From: Oscillospiraceae bacterium | GTDB taxonomy: Bacteria; Bacillota; Clostridia; Oscillospirales; Oscillospiraceae | Direction of reading: 5' to 3' | Length of the DNA: 58,504 nt | Assembly: GCA_017410425.1 (NCBI GenBank) | Contig: JAFQQV010000088.1 | Coordinates: 1-58,504, forward strand | Shown here: piece by piece, positions 16,379 to 25,014 of the stretch | Numbering within the stretch: the stretch's first letter is position 1 | How the letters are laid out: each line of letters starts with the position of its first letter | Program-made: the position numbers and the translations under genes | The notes under the pieces: model-generated | What the model saw: only the letters and a program-made list of their open reading frames with translations | The model's database searches: none | Told to the model about the DNA's origin: nothing

Positions 16379-18136
16379 TTATATAACATATTTTTCTGAG
16401 TATTCTTTGAACAGCTCATCAAATTGGTGGGCATGATGTTCCTTGAGCTGAAGTACATAGTCGTGAGCATCATAGGCATCGTGGCTCATTTCGATAAGAC
16501 TGATGGCAATATTGGAGCAATGGTCGGACACACGCTCAATATTAGTCAGCAGATCGTTGAACACAAAGCCAATCTCCAGCTGGCACTGGCCTGCCTGCAG
16601 ACGCTTGATATGGCGCAGCTTCATCTCATCGCAGAGCACATCAATAAGGTCTTCCAGAGGCTCAACGCGGTATGCCTTCTCAATATCTCCTGCAACAAAG
16701 GAATCAAAGGCCAGTTCCAGAGTTTCCTTCAGAGCGTCTACCAGAGTATGCAGCTCAGCCTGTGCAAACTCGGAAAAATGCATTTTCTTCTCGCAGAGCT
16801 CTCTTGCAGACTCACAGATATTCATCGCATGGTCGCTGATACGTTCAAAGTCACTGAGTGTGTGCAGATACCTTGTCAGGCTGCGGTTCTGCTCAGGATC
16901 AAGGGCAGAGCCGTTTATCTTCATAAGATATGTACCCAGCTTGTCCTCATAGCTGTCTATCAGGTCCTCGTCTCTGGAAACCTTTTCTGCAAGGGCGGGG
17001 TCGAATTTCTTAATAAGGCTAACAGCCTCAAGAATATTGACCATGGTGTGGTCAGCCATGGCATTTATAGTCTCGCGGGACTGCTCAATAGCCAGCGCGG
17101 GATGCTTGAGGAAGCGCTCATCCAGACGGTCAAAGGCAGCGTCAACGCTCTTGTCATCCTTCCTATCCTTGATGATCCAGCATACCAGCTTTTCAAGCAG
17201 GCCGATGCAGGGCAGAAGAATGATGGCGGTGATGATGCGGAAAACACTGTTGACTGCGGCAATGCTCACGGGAGTCATAACTGCGCCCATAAATCCGAAA
17301 TGGACGATGGCATGAGCTATATAAAATACGCCGCCGCATAGAACCGCGCCCAGCACCTCTATCAGCAGATAGGACACCGCAGCACGCTGACCCGCAAGCT
17401 TTGCACCCAGCGCGGAAAGCAGAACGGGAACAGCTGCACCGATGGCAATACCCAGAAGCATAGGATAGGCCACATCAAAGGTGACAGCGCCGGTAACGGA
17501 CAGAGCCTGCAGAATACCACAGGCGGCAGAAGCGCTCTGGATAACCGCGGTGAAGACAGCGCCAACAGCAATACCCAGCAGAGGATTGGAGAAGGTGGTC
17601 ATAAGATTTATGAAAGTCTCACTCTTTCTCAGAGGAGAGACTGCAGAGCTCATGCTCTGCATGCCGAACATAAGAACAGCAAAGCCAAGAAGAATATCGC
17701 CCAGATGGTGGTGTGCAGTCTTCTTGGAGAACATACGCAGGATAATACCCACCACCGCCACAACGGCGGAAATAGTGGAGGTAGACAGCAGGCTGACCCA
17801 GCTGCCGGTGCCCTCAATATATGAAAGGCAGAGAATCCAGCCGGTAATACTGGTGCCGATAAGAGCGCCCATAATGACTGCTATAGCCTGCCTTGTCTTC
17901 ATCATGCCTGAGTTGACAAAGCCGACAACCATAACAGATGTTGCAGAGGAAGACTGAATAACGGCAGTTACACCGGTACCAAGAAGAAGGCCCTTGAGCG
18001 GGGTGCTGGAGAGCTTATAGAGGACCAGCTCAAGCTTGCTGCCGGCGACCTTTTTAAGTCCCTCGCCCATCAGCGTCATGCCGAACAGAAACAGCGCAAC
18101 GCCACCCAAAAGGGAAATGTAATTTGAAATATTCAT
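16379..18136 (-). CDS. Na/Pi cotransporter (NptA family) with PhoU-like domain
   Basis: A 585-residue protein. Residues 1-320 form the transporter with two inverted Na/Pi repeats (GTGVTAVIQSSSATSVMVVGF and VGAVFTAVIQSASAACGILQ carry the QSSS/QSAS signatures). Residues 345-580 are a helical PhoU-like cytoplasmic domain (FERISDHAMNICE, IERVSDHCSNIA) with E-x3-D metal-binding repeats. It imports phosphate with sodium, and the PhoU-like part probably regulates flux. AGGAGAAA precedes the start. Monocistronic and divergent from the RluA-type gene. Confidence 0.93.
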   Translation of the reverse strand: MNISNYISLLGGVALFLFGMTLMGEGLKKVAGSKLELVLYKLSSTPLKGLLLGTGVTAVIQSSSATSVMVVGFVNSGMMKTRQAIAVIMGALIGTSITGWILCLSYIEGTGSWVSLLSTSTISAVVAVVGIILRMFSKKTAHHHLGDILLGFAVLMFGMQSMSSAVSPLRKSETFINLMTTFSNPLLGIAVGAVFTAVIQSASAACGILQALSVTGAVTFDVAYPMLLGIAIGAAVPVLLSALGAKLAGQRAAVSYLLIEVLGAVLCGGVFYIAHAIVHFGFMGAVMTPVSIAAVNSVFRIITAIILLPCIGLLEKLVCWIIKDRKDDKSVDAAFDRLDERFLKHPALAIEQSRETINAMADHTMVNILEAVSLIKKFDPALAEKVSRDEDLIDSYEDKLGTYLMKINGSALDPEQNRSLTRYLHTLSDFERISDHAMNICESARELCEKKMHFSEFAQAELHTLVDALKETLELAFDSFVAGDIEKAYRVEPLEDLIDVLCDEMKLRHIKRLQAGQCQLEIGFVFNDLLTNIERVSDHCSNIAISLIEMSHDAYDAHDYVLQLKEHHAHQFDELFKEYSEKYVI

Positions 18137-18178
18137 TTTCTTTTCTCCTGTCGGTTTTTTCAGAATCTCGCTGTTAAT

Positions 18179-18208
18179 ATAATATCACCGCTCATTATTC
18201 AGGGTCAA
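18179..18208 (-). promoter_or_regulatory. Promoter of the Na/Pi cotransporter gene
   Basis: TTGACC (18203-18208) and TATTAT (18179-18184) on the minus strand with an 18-base spacer, about 43 bases before the start codon. Confidence 0.6.
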
Positions 18209-18320
18209 CCGCTCATTTCAATTTTTTTAACTAAAAATATGCAAGTACGATATATTTATCGTTTTTTTAACGCCATTGCAAAAAGCAGCACATGGATGTA
18301 GAATAGCAAAGGTGGTAAGA

Positions 18321-18965
18321 ATGGAAATCAAGCTTTTATACGCTGATAATGATATAGTGGTCTGCCTCAAACCCCTGGGCAAAGACTCTGAAAAAGACAT
18401 GCCTGATATTCTGCAAACGCAGTTGAAAAACAGTGAAGTGTATTGCGTGCACAGGCTGGACATGGCTGTGGGCGGCGTGATGGTATACGCGCTGAACAAA
18501 AAAGCTGCCGCAGGCCTGTCAAGGCAGATAGCGGAGCAGCAGATGAAAAAGGAATATCTGGCCATTGTTCAGGGCTGTCCGGAGGAGAAGAGCGGCATTC
18601 TGCGCGACCTGCTTTTCAGGGACAGGGCAAAGAACAAAAGCTATGTGGTAAAGCGCAGGCGCGCCGGAGTAAAGGACGCGGAGCTTGAATTTGAGTGTGT
18701 GGAACAAGCAGGCGACAAATCGCTGCTGCACATTGTCCTGCACACAGGCCGCAGCCACCAGATAAGGGTGCAGTTTTCTTCCAGGAAAATGCCCCTCGTG
18801 GGCGACGTAAAATACGGCAGCAGCTATAAAGACTGCCCCATTTCCCTATGGTCCCACGCCCTGAGCTTCAGGCATCCCACAAGCGGCAAGGCCATGCACT
18901 TTGAGCATTTGCCGGAAGCTGAATACTATTGGAAAGAATTTGAGTACATTAAAGGAGAAGTATAA
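18321..18965 (+). CDS. RluA-family pseudouridine synthase
   Basis: A 214-residue enzyme isomerising uridine to pseudouridine in RNA. The catalytic motif is HRLDMAVGGVM, where the usual HRLDRxTSG is altered after the essential Asp. KKEYLAIVQG and HTGRSHQIRVQFSSR with PLVGDVKYG are standard. There is no S4 domain. A longer frame to 18276 exists, but AAAGGTGG precedes the ATG at 18321. The stop codon overlaps the prmA start by one base, so the two are co-translated. A paralogue lies at 33491-34120. Confidence 0.9.
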   Translation: MEIKLLYADNDIVVCLKPLGKDSEKDMPDILQTQLKNSEVYCVHRLDMAVGGVMVYALNKKAAAGLSRQIAEQQMKKEYLAIVQGCPEEKSGILRDLLFRDRAKNKSYVVKRRRAGVKDAELEFECVEQAGDKSLLHIVLHTGRSHQIRVQFSSRKMPLVGDVKYGSSYKDCPISLWSHALSFRHPTSGKAMHFEHLPEAEYYWKEFEYIKGEV

Positions 18966-19882
18966 TGAGATATATCGAAGTTACCGTCAACACGCCCAAA
19001 GAGCTTATTGACCTGCGCTGCGAGGAAATGGCCGCAATGGGTGCAGGCGGCTTTGTTATTGAGAATGAGGACGATTTCAAGGAGTTCCTTGAGAATAACC
19101 ACCAGTACTGGGACTATGTTGACGATGAGCTGGAAAACAAGTTCGACGGCGTAAGCCGCATCAAGCTCTATCTGATGGACGACGAGGATGGACTTGCCGT
19201 GCTGCGTAAAATCAATGCCGCCTACGACGATGTTGTCACCGGCTTTGTGGAGGACAGCGACTGGGAAAACAACTGGCGCGAATACTACAAGCCCATTGAG
19301 GTTGGCGAAAAGCTGGTTGTGGTTCCTGAGTGGGAGGAAGCTCCCGACGATGGACGCCTGCCCCTGCGTCTTGACCCCGGTCTTATCTTTGGTACCGGCA
19401 GTCACGCCACCACCCGCATGTGCCTTGCCGCGCTGGAGCGTTTCTCCAAGCCCGGTGTGAAGGTACTGGATCTGGGCTGCGGCAGCGGTATTCTGGGTAT
19501 TGGCTCCCTTATTCTGGGCGCTGATTCCTGCCTTGGCGTGGACATCGACCCCAAAGCCCCCGACGTGGTTATGAGCAACGCCGCTCTCAACGGTCTTGGT
19601 GCAGACAAGATGACCGCATGGGCCGGTGATATAATCAGTGATGCCAGCCTCCGCGCCCGCATTGGCGGCGGCTACCAGCTGGTGCTGGCAAACATTGTGG
19701 CTGACGTTATCATTGCTCTGGCTCCTTTCGTACACGGCTTCATGGCAGAGGGCGCAACTTTCATCTGCTCCGGCATTATCGAAAACCGCTGGCCCGAGGT
19801 GAAGGCCGCTCTCGAGGCAAACGGCCTAGAAGTGCTGGACCACAAGTCCGAGGAAGAATGGCACTGCTTCGTGTGCAGATAA
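18965..19882 (+). CDS. prmA: Ribosomal protein L11 methyltransferase
   Basis: A 305-residue class I SAM-dependent methyltransferase that methylates amino groups of ribosomal protein L11. The N-terminal substrate domain spans 1-120 (ending SDWENNWREYYKPIEVGEK). The catalytic part has LDPGLIFGTGSHATTRMCL, motif I LDLGCGSGILGIG, and LVLANIVADVIIALAP with the PrmA-typical ANI. Length is normal. The ribosome binding site AAAGGAG lies within the preceding gene, which it overlaps by one base. It ends at a strong terminator. Confidence 0.95.
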   Translation: MRYIEVTVNTPKELIDLRCEEMAAMGAGGFVIENEDDFKEFLENNHQYWDYVDDELENKFDGVSRIKLYLMDDEDGLAVLRKINAAYDDVVTGFVEDSDWENNWREYYKPIEVGEKLVVVPEWEEAPDDGRLPLRLDPGLIFGTGSHATTRMCLAALERFSKPGVKVLDLGCGSGILGIGSLILGADSCLGVDIDPKAPDVVMSNAALNGLGADKMTAWAGDIISDASLRARIGGGYQLVLANIVADVIIALAPFVHGFMAEGATFICSGIIENRWPEVKAALEANGLEVLDHKSEEEWHCFVCR

Positions 19883-19892
19883 ATAGTACAAA

Positions 19893-19925
19893 CCCGCCCC
19901 ACTCGAAAGAATGGGGCGGGTTTTT
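19893..19925 (+). terminator. Terminator of the rluA-like/prmA operon
   Basis: CCCGCCCCA pairs with TGGGGCGGG across CTCGAAAGAA, followed by TTTTT. Confidence 0.9.
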
Positions 19926-20050
19926 GCCTCCCTCTGTGAGGGAGGTGGATTTTTGCGCAGCAAAAAGACGAAGGGAGAGAGCACGGCTTGAACTTACCTG
20001 CTCTCCCCCAGTCAGCCCTGCGGCTGCCAGCCCCCTCCCAGAGGGGGCCT
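19926..20050. repeat. GGGAGG-rich intergenic repeat, copy A
   Basis: A non-coding block with nested palindromes: CCTCCCTC/GAGGGAGG near 19929, the arm pair around GCAGCAAAAAGACG, a CAGCCCTGCGGCTG hairpin, and GCCCCCTC/AGAGGGGGC at the end, followed by CTTTTTATTTT. The terminal motif CTCCCAGAGGG-GCCTTTTTATTT recurs at 39070-39097 and a related block lies at 22890-22932. It looks like a short REP/MITE-type element, and the last hairpin may also terminate the restriction gene. Confidence 0.7.
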
Positions 20051-20052
20051 TT

Positions 20053-22815
20053 TTATTTTGTCAATTCCTGATACATTTTCATCAGCTCTGCTACACACTC
20101 AGATTCTGTATTAAGCTTACCCCAGAAGCCGTAAGCCTGCATGACGGCCTTATCATTCTGCTGATGGGCGCGGCGCAGCTCCGGCGGCATGGTCACCTCA
20201 TCGTAAAGGTCGGCAAGGCTGCTCTCGGGGTAAAGTGCACGAGCATCAAGAATAGCCTGTGCGGTCTGTTCAATTTTGGCTTTCTGGGATTCTGTTGGAT
20301 TTGGCCATGGGAAGTTGTTGTAGACGATCTTTGCTGAATAATCATAGTCACTTTTCAATCGTCCACAAATTTTCTTCGTCCAAGCCATGTGAACATTTGA
20401 GGTTAAGACACCAAAATGGTATAATTCTGCACCCTGAATCGTTTGAAGTTTGTTACTACAAATTGTTTCACTATCCAAAAATCCCATAGGAATATATTTT
20501 CTGTTGCCAGAAGACACCTCTGGTATAGTAATAAACTCACATGTAGGTTGTCTATTCTCTGTAAAAAGTGTAGGCTTATCTGCCCACTTTCTAGTTGCTT
20601 CTTTTTTGCTAGCCAAACGAAACTCACGTACTCTTGACACTCGGTCACGAACCATCGGCAAATTGGCAATCGCTTTGGGAGATACCCCAGCAAGCCAAAG
20701 ACAGTATCTCTTTTTTCCGTTGATAAATTCCTCTGCGCCTAGGAATGGCTTTATATGTTGCAATGCAGCGGGTTCTTTTTCTGCAAAAAGTGCATATTGC
20801 TCGGCAGTAACAATCAGATTTCCTCCATCTGTAGGCTGGCTTCCTTTACTGACTTTGGGTACGCTACACAATGGTTTACTTCTCTTACTTATGAATACCG
20901 TAGGAGCCTCAAGCAAGTAAGGGCTGATATGCCCAACTTTTTTTACCCTCCCAGAGGAATACAGATGTCTTTGTGCTGAGTTAGGAGCCACACTAAATCC
21001 TACAATCACACAATGTACATGAGCTTTCTGGCTAGTCTCACTATCCCAAATAAAACTTTGATGGGCAAAATCAATATGAACTCCCAACTTATCAAACATA
21101 GGTTTCCAGATTATTTCTACCTGTTCCCCCTGGGTTATGCTATTAGTCGAAACAAAAGCAGAGCGGACAACTTTTCCCTCCATAAATTTGGCAGCCTTGA
21201 AATACCACATTGCCACATAGTCAACCGTTTTTTCAATTCCAGGAGCAATTCTCTGAATATCTTCTTTCTGCTCTTTGGTCTGCTGAGTGTACCCCACAAA
21301 AGGTGGATTACCCATTATATAATTCAGCTCGTTTTTGGGCACAACGGTTTCCCAGTCGATGCGCAGAGCGTTGGCTTCCACGATATTGGCATAGGAAGTG
21401 AGAGGGAGAAAGTCCAGATTCATGTGGACGATTTCTTCAGTCTCTTTCATCATCTGGCTTTCTGCAATCCAGAGCGCTGTTCGGGCAACGGTGACTGCAA
21501 AGTCATTTATTTCAATGCCGTAAAACTGGCCGATGGAGACACGGATTGGGTTAAAGTCCTCGGCATCGCCCAGAACAATCTGGTCGCCAAGGCGCAGAGA
21601 CACAGCCCTGTTCTCCAGACGGCGCAGGGAAAGATATGTCTCGGTAAGGAAATTGCCGGAGCCGCAGGCGGGGTCAAGAAATTTGAGCGAGGCCAGCTTT
21701 TTCTGGAAGTCTTCCAGTTTTCTGTCTCGGGTCTTCTTTACTGCGACGGCAGAAATTTCTTCCAGTTCATCGGAAAGAGCCTCAAAGAACAGCGGGTCAG
21801 TTACTTTATGTATGTTCTCAATAGAGGTATAGTGCATGCCTCCGCTGCGGCGGGTCTCAGGGTTGAGGGTGGATTCAAAGACAGCGCCAAAAATAGTGGG
21901 GCTGATTGAGCTCCAGTCAAAGTCCTCGCTGGCTTTGGTGAGCAGCAGCTCAACTATTTCCTCATTGAAACGGGGAATAATAATATTTTCGTCAGCAAAC
22001 AGGCCGCCGTTTACATAGGGAAAGGCCGCCAGTTCCTCGTCCATATAAGGGTCGCGGTCTGTGACCTTAGTGTCAAGCACTTTAAAAAGGTCAATAAGTG
22101 CTTTGCGCACATTCTTGGGATTAAAGCCCTTGAGATAGTCATGGAACATTGTATGTCCGCCGAAAATGCCGGCATCCTCTGCGTACAGGCAGAAAACCAG
22201 ACGGACGCAGAGCATGTTAAGGCTCTTCAGTTCCTCGTCGCTGGCGGGGCTGTTGTACTGCTTCAACAGAGCGTCATAGAGCTTGCCCACAAGCTCTCCA
22301 GCCTGCAGGGATATCTCCATCTCTCGGCGCAAAAGCTCGCTGCCGGTATCAAGGATAAATTTAAAACGATGAATCTCCCGCTCCAGATCGCTGAGCTTTA
22401 TCACCTCAGCCGGGTCGTTGGGGCGGTTCATGTCATGTATGTGAAACTCCTGAAAATTGCAGACGATTATCCAGCGGGGATTCATGTTATGGGGCAGATT
22501 GCCCGCATAACGCCGTGCCTGCTGGAAAGGAGTCATCAGTGCGCCGTCAGACTGTTTATAGCCCTTGCGCAGGTCGATGTCCTTGCCCTTCTGCTCAATG
22601 AGTATATGGGTGCTGTCAATGTAAGCGTCAATAAAGCTGGTGTGTCCAAGCTTCACGGGAACTTCAAAACGGATAAGCTCCTCGGGCTTGTCCACGCCGA
22701 AAACATCGCGCAGAAAAGCAAGCCAGAAAGACTGGGTGTCCTGTTTTTCGTCGCCCCTGCCTGTCCAGTTTTTTATAAACTCTTTTGCTGCCTGTTTCTG
22801 CTGTAAGTCAGTCAC
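20053..22815 (-). CDS. One-polypeptide restriction-modification enzyme (MmeI-like, type IIL)
   Basis: A 920-residue protein with GTG start. Residues 1-130 hold a PD-ExK nuclease-like motif (D63, then EQK at 74-76). The N6-adenine methyltransferase core follows, with motif I DPACGSGNFL at 381-390 and motif IV NPPF at 503-506. The region from about 600 to 830 should be the target-recognition domain, then a helical tail. This order is that of MmeI-type enzymes, which cut and methylate asymmetric sites with one chain. DNA between 20330 and 21330 is visibly richer in A+T than the flanks and coincides with motif IV plus the recognition domain. The gene stands alone between intergenic repeats. Confidence 0.88.
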   Translation of the reverse strand: MTDLQQKQAAKEFIKNWTGRGDEKQDTQSFWLAFLRDVFGVDKPEELIRFEVPVKLGHTSFIDAYIDSTHILIEQKGKDIDLRKGYKQSDGALMTPFQQARRYAGNLPHNMNPRWIIVCNFQEFHIHDMNRPNDPAEVIKLSDLEREIHRFKFILDTGSELLRREMEISLQAGELVGKLYDALLKQYNSPASDEELKSLNMLCVRLVFCLYAEDAGIFGGHTMFHDYLKGFNPKNVRKALIDLFKVLDTKVTDRDPYMDEELAAFPYVNGGLFADENIIIPRFNEEIVELLLTKASEDFDWSSISPTIFGAVFESTLNPETRRSGGMHYTSIENIHKVTDPLFFEALSDELEEISAVAVKKTRDRKLEDFQKKLASLKFLDPACGSGNFLTETYLSLRRLENRAVSLRLGDQIVLGDAEDFNPIRVSIGQFYGIEINDFAVTVARTALWIAESQMMKETEEIVHMNLDFLPLTSYANIVEANALRIDWETVVPKNELNYIMGNPPFVGYTQQTKEQKEDIQRIAPGIEKTVDYVAMWYFKAAKFMEGKVVRSAFVSTNSITQGEQVEIIWKPMFDKLGVHIDFAHQSFIWDSETSQKAHVHCVIVGFSVAPNSAQRHLYSSGRVKKVGHISPYLLEAPTVFISKRSKPLCSVPKVSKGSQPTDGGNLIVTAEQYALFAEKEPAALQHIKPFLGAEEFINGKKRYCLWLAGVSPKAIANLPMVRDRVSRVREFRLASKKEATRKWADKPTLFTENRQPTCEFITIPEVSSGNRKYIPMGFLDSETICSNKLQTIQGAELYHFGVLTSNVHMAWTKKICGRLKSDYDYSAKIVYNNFPWPNPTESQKAKIEQTAQAILDARALYPESSLADLYDEVTMPPELRRAHQQNDKAVMQAYGFWGKLNTESECVAELMKMYQELTK

Positions 22816-22844
22816 ACACTCACACCCTTTACTGTAGTAAAATT

Positions 22845-22873
22845 ATTATAATTTAATCTGAGCTCCTTGGCAA
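22845..22873 (-). promoter_or_regulatory. Promoter of the restriction-modification gene
   Basis: On the minus strand TTGCCA (22868-22873) and TATAAT (22845-22850) are 17 bases apart, 30 bases upstream of the GTG start. Confidence 0.7.
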
Positions 22874-22879
22874 CACAAA

Positions 22880-22944
22880 CAATCCCTCCGGCCTCGCTGC
22901 ACTCGGCCACCTCCCTTTACAAGGGAGGCTTTATACTGTCTTAT
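22880..22944. repeat. GGGAGG-rich intergenic repeat, copy B
   Basis: CCTCCGGCCTCGCTGCACTC is followed by CACCTCCCTTTACAAGGGAGG and CTTTATA, with a CCTCCCTT/AAGGGAGG hairpin. It resembles copies A and C in motif content and lies on the other side of the restriction-modification gene from copy A. Confidence 0.6.
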
Positions 22945-22952
22945 GCCAGTAT

Positions 22953-22986
22953 AAAAACTCCCTGTTCATCGAACAGGGAGTTTTTT
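22953..22986 (-). terminator. Terminator after the SDR gene
   Basis: AAAAACTCCCTGTTC pairs with GAACAGGGAGTTTTT around ATC. It begins at the SDR stop codon, separating that operon from the restriction gene. Confidence 0.88.
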
Positions 22987-23639
22987 CAGTCTTTCCAGAC
23001 GAAGTTATAATTTATACTCTCGCCGCCGTCCACCAGGATGTTCTGGCCGGTGCAGAATTTGTTTGTCACCGTGAGAAAATAGGCCCAATCAGCCATCTCC
23101 TCGGCAGTTGCCCAGCGTTTTAAAGGCGTTTCCTCCATAATCTCAGCCCAGAGTTCCGGGTCATTTACCACAGGGTCATTGAGAGGGGTGAGCACACCGC
23201 CGGGGTCAAGGCTGTTGCAGGTGGCACCGTACTTTGCCACGCGCATGGCCACATTCTTGGTATAGGCCATGACGCCGCCCTTACTGGCGCAATACTCTGG
23301 AAACTCTGCCCCGGTGTGGCCGCTGGCAGAACCGATATTGAGGATGGACTTTATGCCGGGCTGTACGCCGTATTTCTCAGTGACGTAAATCAGGGCCTTG
23401 AGGTTGATGTCAATGTCATCCTCGTTCTGGGTGCCGGCATTGTTGATAAGAATATCCACATCGTCAATCTGCGGCAGCTTTTCCCTGTCCCGCACATCGC
23501 AGATATAGTGGGTGTATGCGCTATGCTCAACGCTCCCCTGCTGCCGGTCAATACCCACGACAGCATGTCCCTTTTCAAGAAAAAGCTCAGCAATAGCCTT
23601 GCCTATGCCCTGGCTTGTGCCGGTAATCAGAACCTTCAT
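22986..23639 (-). CDS. SDR family oxidoreductase
   Basis: A 217-residue short-chain dehydrogenase. The NAD(P) motif TGTSQGIGKAIAEL is at the N-terminus, DILINNAG around residue 66, the catalytic Ser in ILNIGSASGHTGAEFP, and Y-x3-K in YCASKGG. It ends with TGQNILVDGG, a classical SDR terminus. The substrate is unknown. AAGGAAAG precedes the ATG. The gene overlaps the end of the VUT transporter gene by four bases, so the two are translationally coupled, and a terminator follows at once. Confidence 0.9.
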   Translation of the reverse strand: MKVLITGTSQGIGKAIAELFLEKGHAVVGIDRQQGSVEHSAYTHYICDVRDREKLPQIDDVDILINNAGTQNEDDIDINLKALIYVTEKYGVQPGIKSILNIGSASGHTGAEFPEYCASKGGVMAYTKNVAMRVAKYGATCNSLDPGGVLTPLNDPVVNDPELWAEIMEETPLKRWATAEEMADWAYFLTVTNKFCTGQNILVDGGESINYNFVWKD

Positions 23640-24388
23640 ACTGATCTTTCCTTTGCAATAAACTCAAGATATTTTCTGCCCACGTTCTCTGCCTGCCACG
23701 TCTTTGTGATGCGGTATCCCACAGGTGAAAAGGCAATCTCCATCAGCAGCTCCGCCACCGCGCCGGTAAGCGCGCACATGGCGCACTGGAGCAGGGTCCA
23801 GTGGAAGCCATCCCAGAAAATGGGGGCGCAAATAACGAAAACAATAATGGAGAAAATAAAATTGTCCAGAAACTGAGCCGCAAAAGTAGAGATATAGGAC
23901 CTTGCAGCAAAGGCAAGCTTCCCATCCGGGTTCTTGCGGAAGGCACAGCCGATAAGCCAGTTGAGCCGGTTGTTTATCAGGGCCGAGGTGAGAAAAGCCA
24001 GAGTGCTGCCCATGAGGATAAACCAGGTGCCGCCAAAGATACCGTCAAAGGCTGAGTAATCACTGGCGTTGGAGGGAATGGCACTGGCTACAAAGAAGAT
24101 CAGACAGGTCAGCAAATTTATGGCGGCAGCAAGAACCGAGATGCTGTTTGAAGCCTTGGGTCCAAAGTGCTTGGTGATAATATCCATGCACATAAAGGAC
24201 AGCCAGGAGATAAGTATGCCGCCGTCAAGAGCAATCCACTCCAGCTGCAGTAGGGTCTTGTTTGCAAGAAGGTTCATGCAGATAACGCTGACCACAAAGA
24301 GCGTGACCACCGTTGCCGGAATGGACCTGAGCAAAATTCTGTATTCCTGCAGTTCATGTTTTAACTTGTCCCTGAGTACTGAAGTCAA
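23636..24388 (-). CDS. VUT family transporter (YhhQ-like, queuosine precursor)
   Basis: A 250-residue protein with about six membrane segments of the VUT/DUF165 family (VVSVICMNLLANKTL, WLSFMCMDIITKHFGPKASN, SYISTFAAQFLDNFIFSIIVFV). YhhQ relatives import queuosine precursors such as preQ0 or preQ1. No preQ1 riboswitch or queuosine gene is visible here, so the substrate is uncertain. The start is a TTG with AAGGAGA about nine bases upstream; no nearby ATG fits better. It is the first gene of a two-gene operon with the SDR enzyme. Confidence 0.85.
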   Translation of the reverse strand: MTSVLRDKLKHELQEYRILLRSIPATVVTLFVVSVICMNLLANKTLLQLEWIALDGGILISWLSFMCMDIITKHFGPKASNSISVLAAAINLLTCLIFFVASAIPSNASDYSAFDGIFGGTWFILMGSTLAFLTSALINNRLNWLIGCAFRKNPDGKLAFAARSYISTFAAQFLDNFIFSIIVFVICAPIFWDGFHWTLLQCAMCALTGAVAELLMEIAFSPVGYRITKTWQAENVGRKYLEFIAKERSV

Positions 24389-24563
24389 AATAATGTTTCT
24401 CCTTAAGAGCCGATGTTTTTATATTTTATATATTATAAGAAATTTATTCCCGAAAGGCAACAATCAAAGTAGGTGCAAAGAGGCCATTTCTTAAGATTGC
24501 ATAATATTTTGATTTTCTGGAACATTATCCCCATTAAAACTTCTTAAGAATAACAAAACACGG

Positions 24564-24612
24564 TTGACAGCTGTAGTCTCCCGTGCTATGTTTTATGCAG
24601 ACGACACGCGTA
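24564..24612 (+). promoter_or_regulatory. Promoter and paired BlaI-type operators
   Basis: TTGACA (24564-24569) and TATGTT (24587-24592) are 17 bases apart. Two similar sites, GACAGCTGTA at 24566-24575 and GACACGCGTA at 24603-24612, each resemble the BlaI/MecI operator core TACAnnTGTA and are followed by GTCTC(C/T). One covers the -35 box and spacer, the other lies just downstream of the start, a good layout for autorepression by the BlaI-like product. Confidence 0.65.
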
Positions 24613-24638
24613 GTCTCTCATAAGGAGGATAAACACGA

Positions 24639-25013
24639 ATGAACGAGCTTGCTGAAAGAATCTCCGATTCCGAACTGGAAGTGATGAAGCTGCTGTGGAG
24701 GGCAGAGGACGCTCTGAGTTCCACAGAGATAAGGGAAGAACTGCAGAAAACCATGGGCTGGGGCGCCACCACCATAAAGACCCTCATTTCCCGGCTGCTG
24801 GGCAAGGAGGTTATTGCTCAGGAAAAGCGGCAGGTATTCTATTACAGGGCGCTGATCAGCGAAAAAGAGTACAACAACTGGGCCACAGGCAGGCTTATAA
24901 ACCGGCTGTACAGGGGCAGCGCCAAAAACCTTGTGGCGGCATTGGTGGACTCTGAGGGTCTGAGCGCCGAAGATATTGAGGAGCTGCGGGCAATGTTCAA
25001 GGTGGAGGGCTGA
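24639..25013 (+). CDS. BlaI/MecI family transcriptional repressor
   Basis: A 124-residue winged-helix repressor. It opens with ISDSELEVMKLLWRAEDALSS, then the recognition helix TTIKTLISRLLGKEVI and wing EKRQVFYYRALIS. The C-terminal helix pair dimerises and is normally the cleavage target during induction. BlaI relatives dissociate when the partner M56 protease is activated. The gene precedes that protease with one base between stop and next start. AAGGAGG precedes the ATG, and the promoter carries two BlaI-type sites. Confidence 0.93.
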   Translation: MNELAERISDSELEVMKLLWRAEDALSSTEIREELQKTMGWGATTIKTLISRLLGKEVIAQEKRQVFYYRALISEKEYNNWATGRLINRLYRGSAKNLVAALVDSEGLSAEDIEELRAMFKVEG

Positions 25014-25014
25014 G

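Noticed and set aside
19926..20050. CRISPR array or insertion-sequence remnant
   Set aside because: There are no regularly spaced direct repeats and no transposase fragments; the block is a set of nested palindromes.
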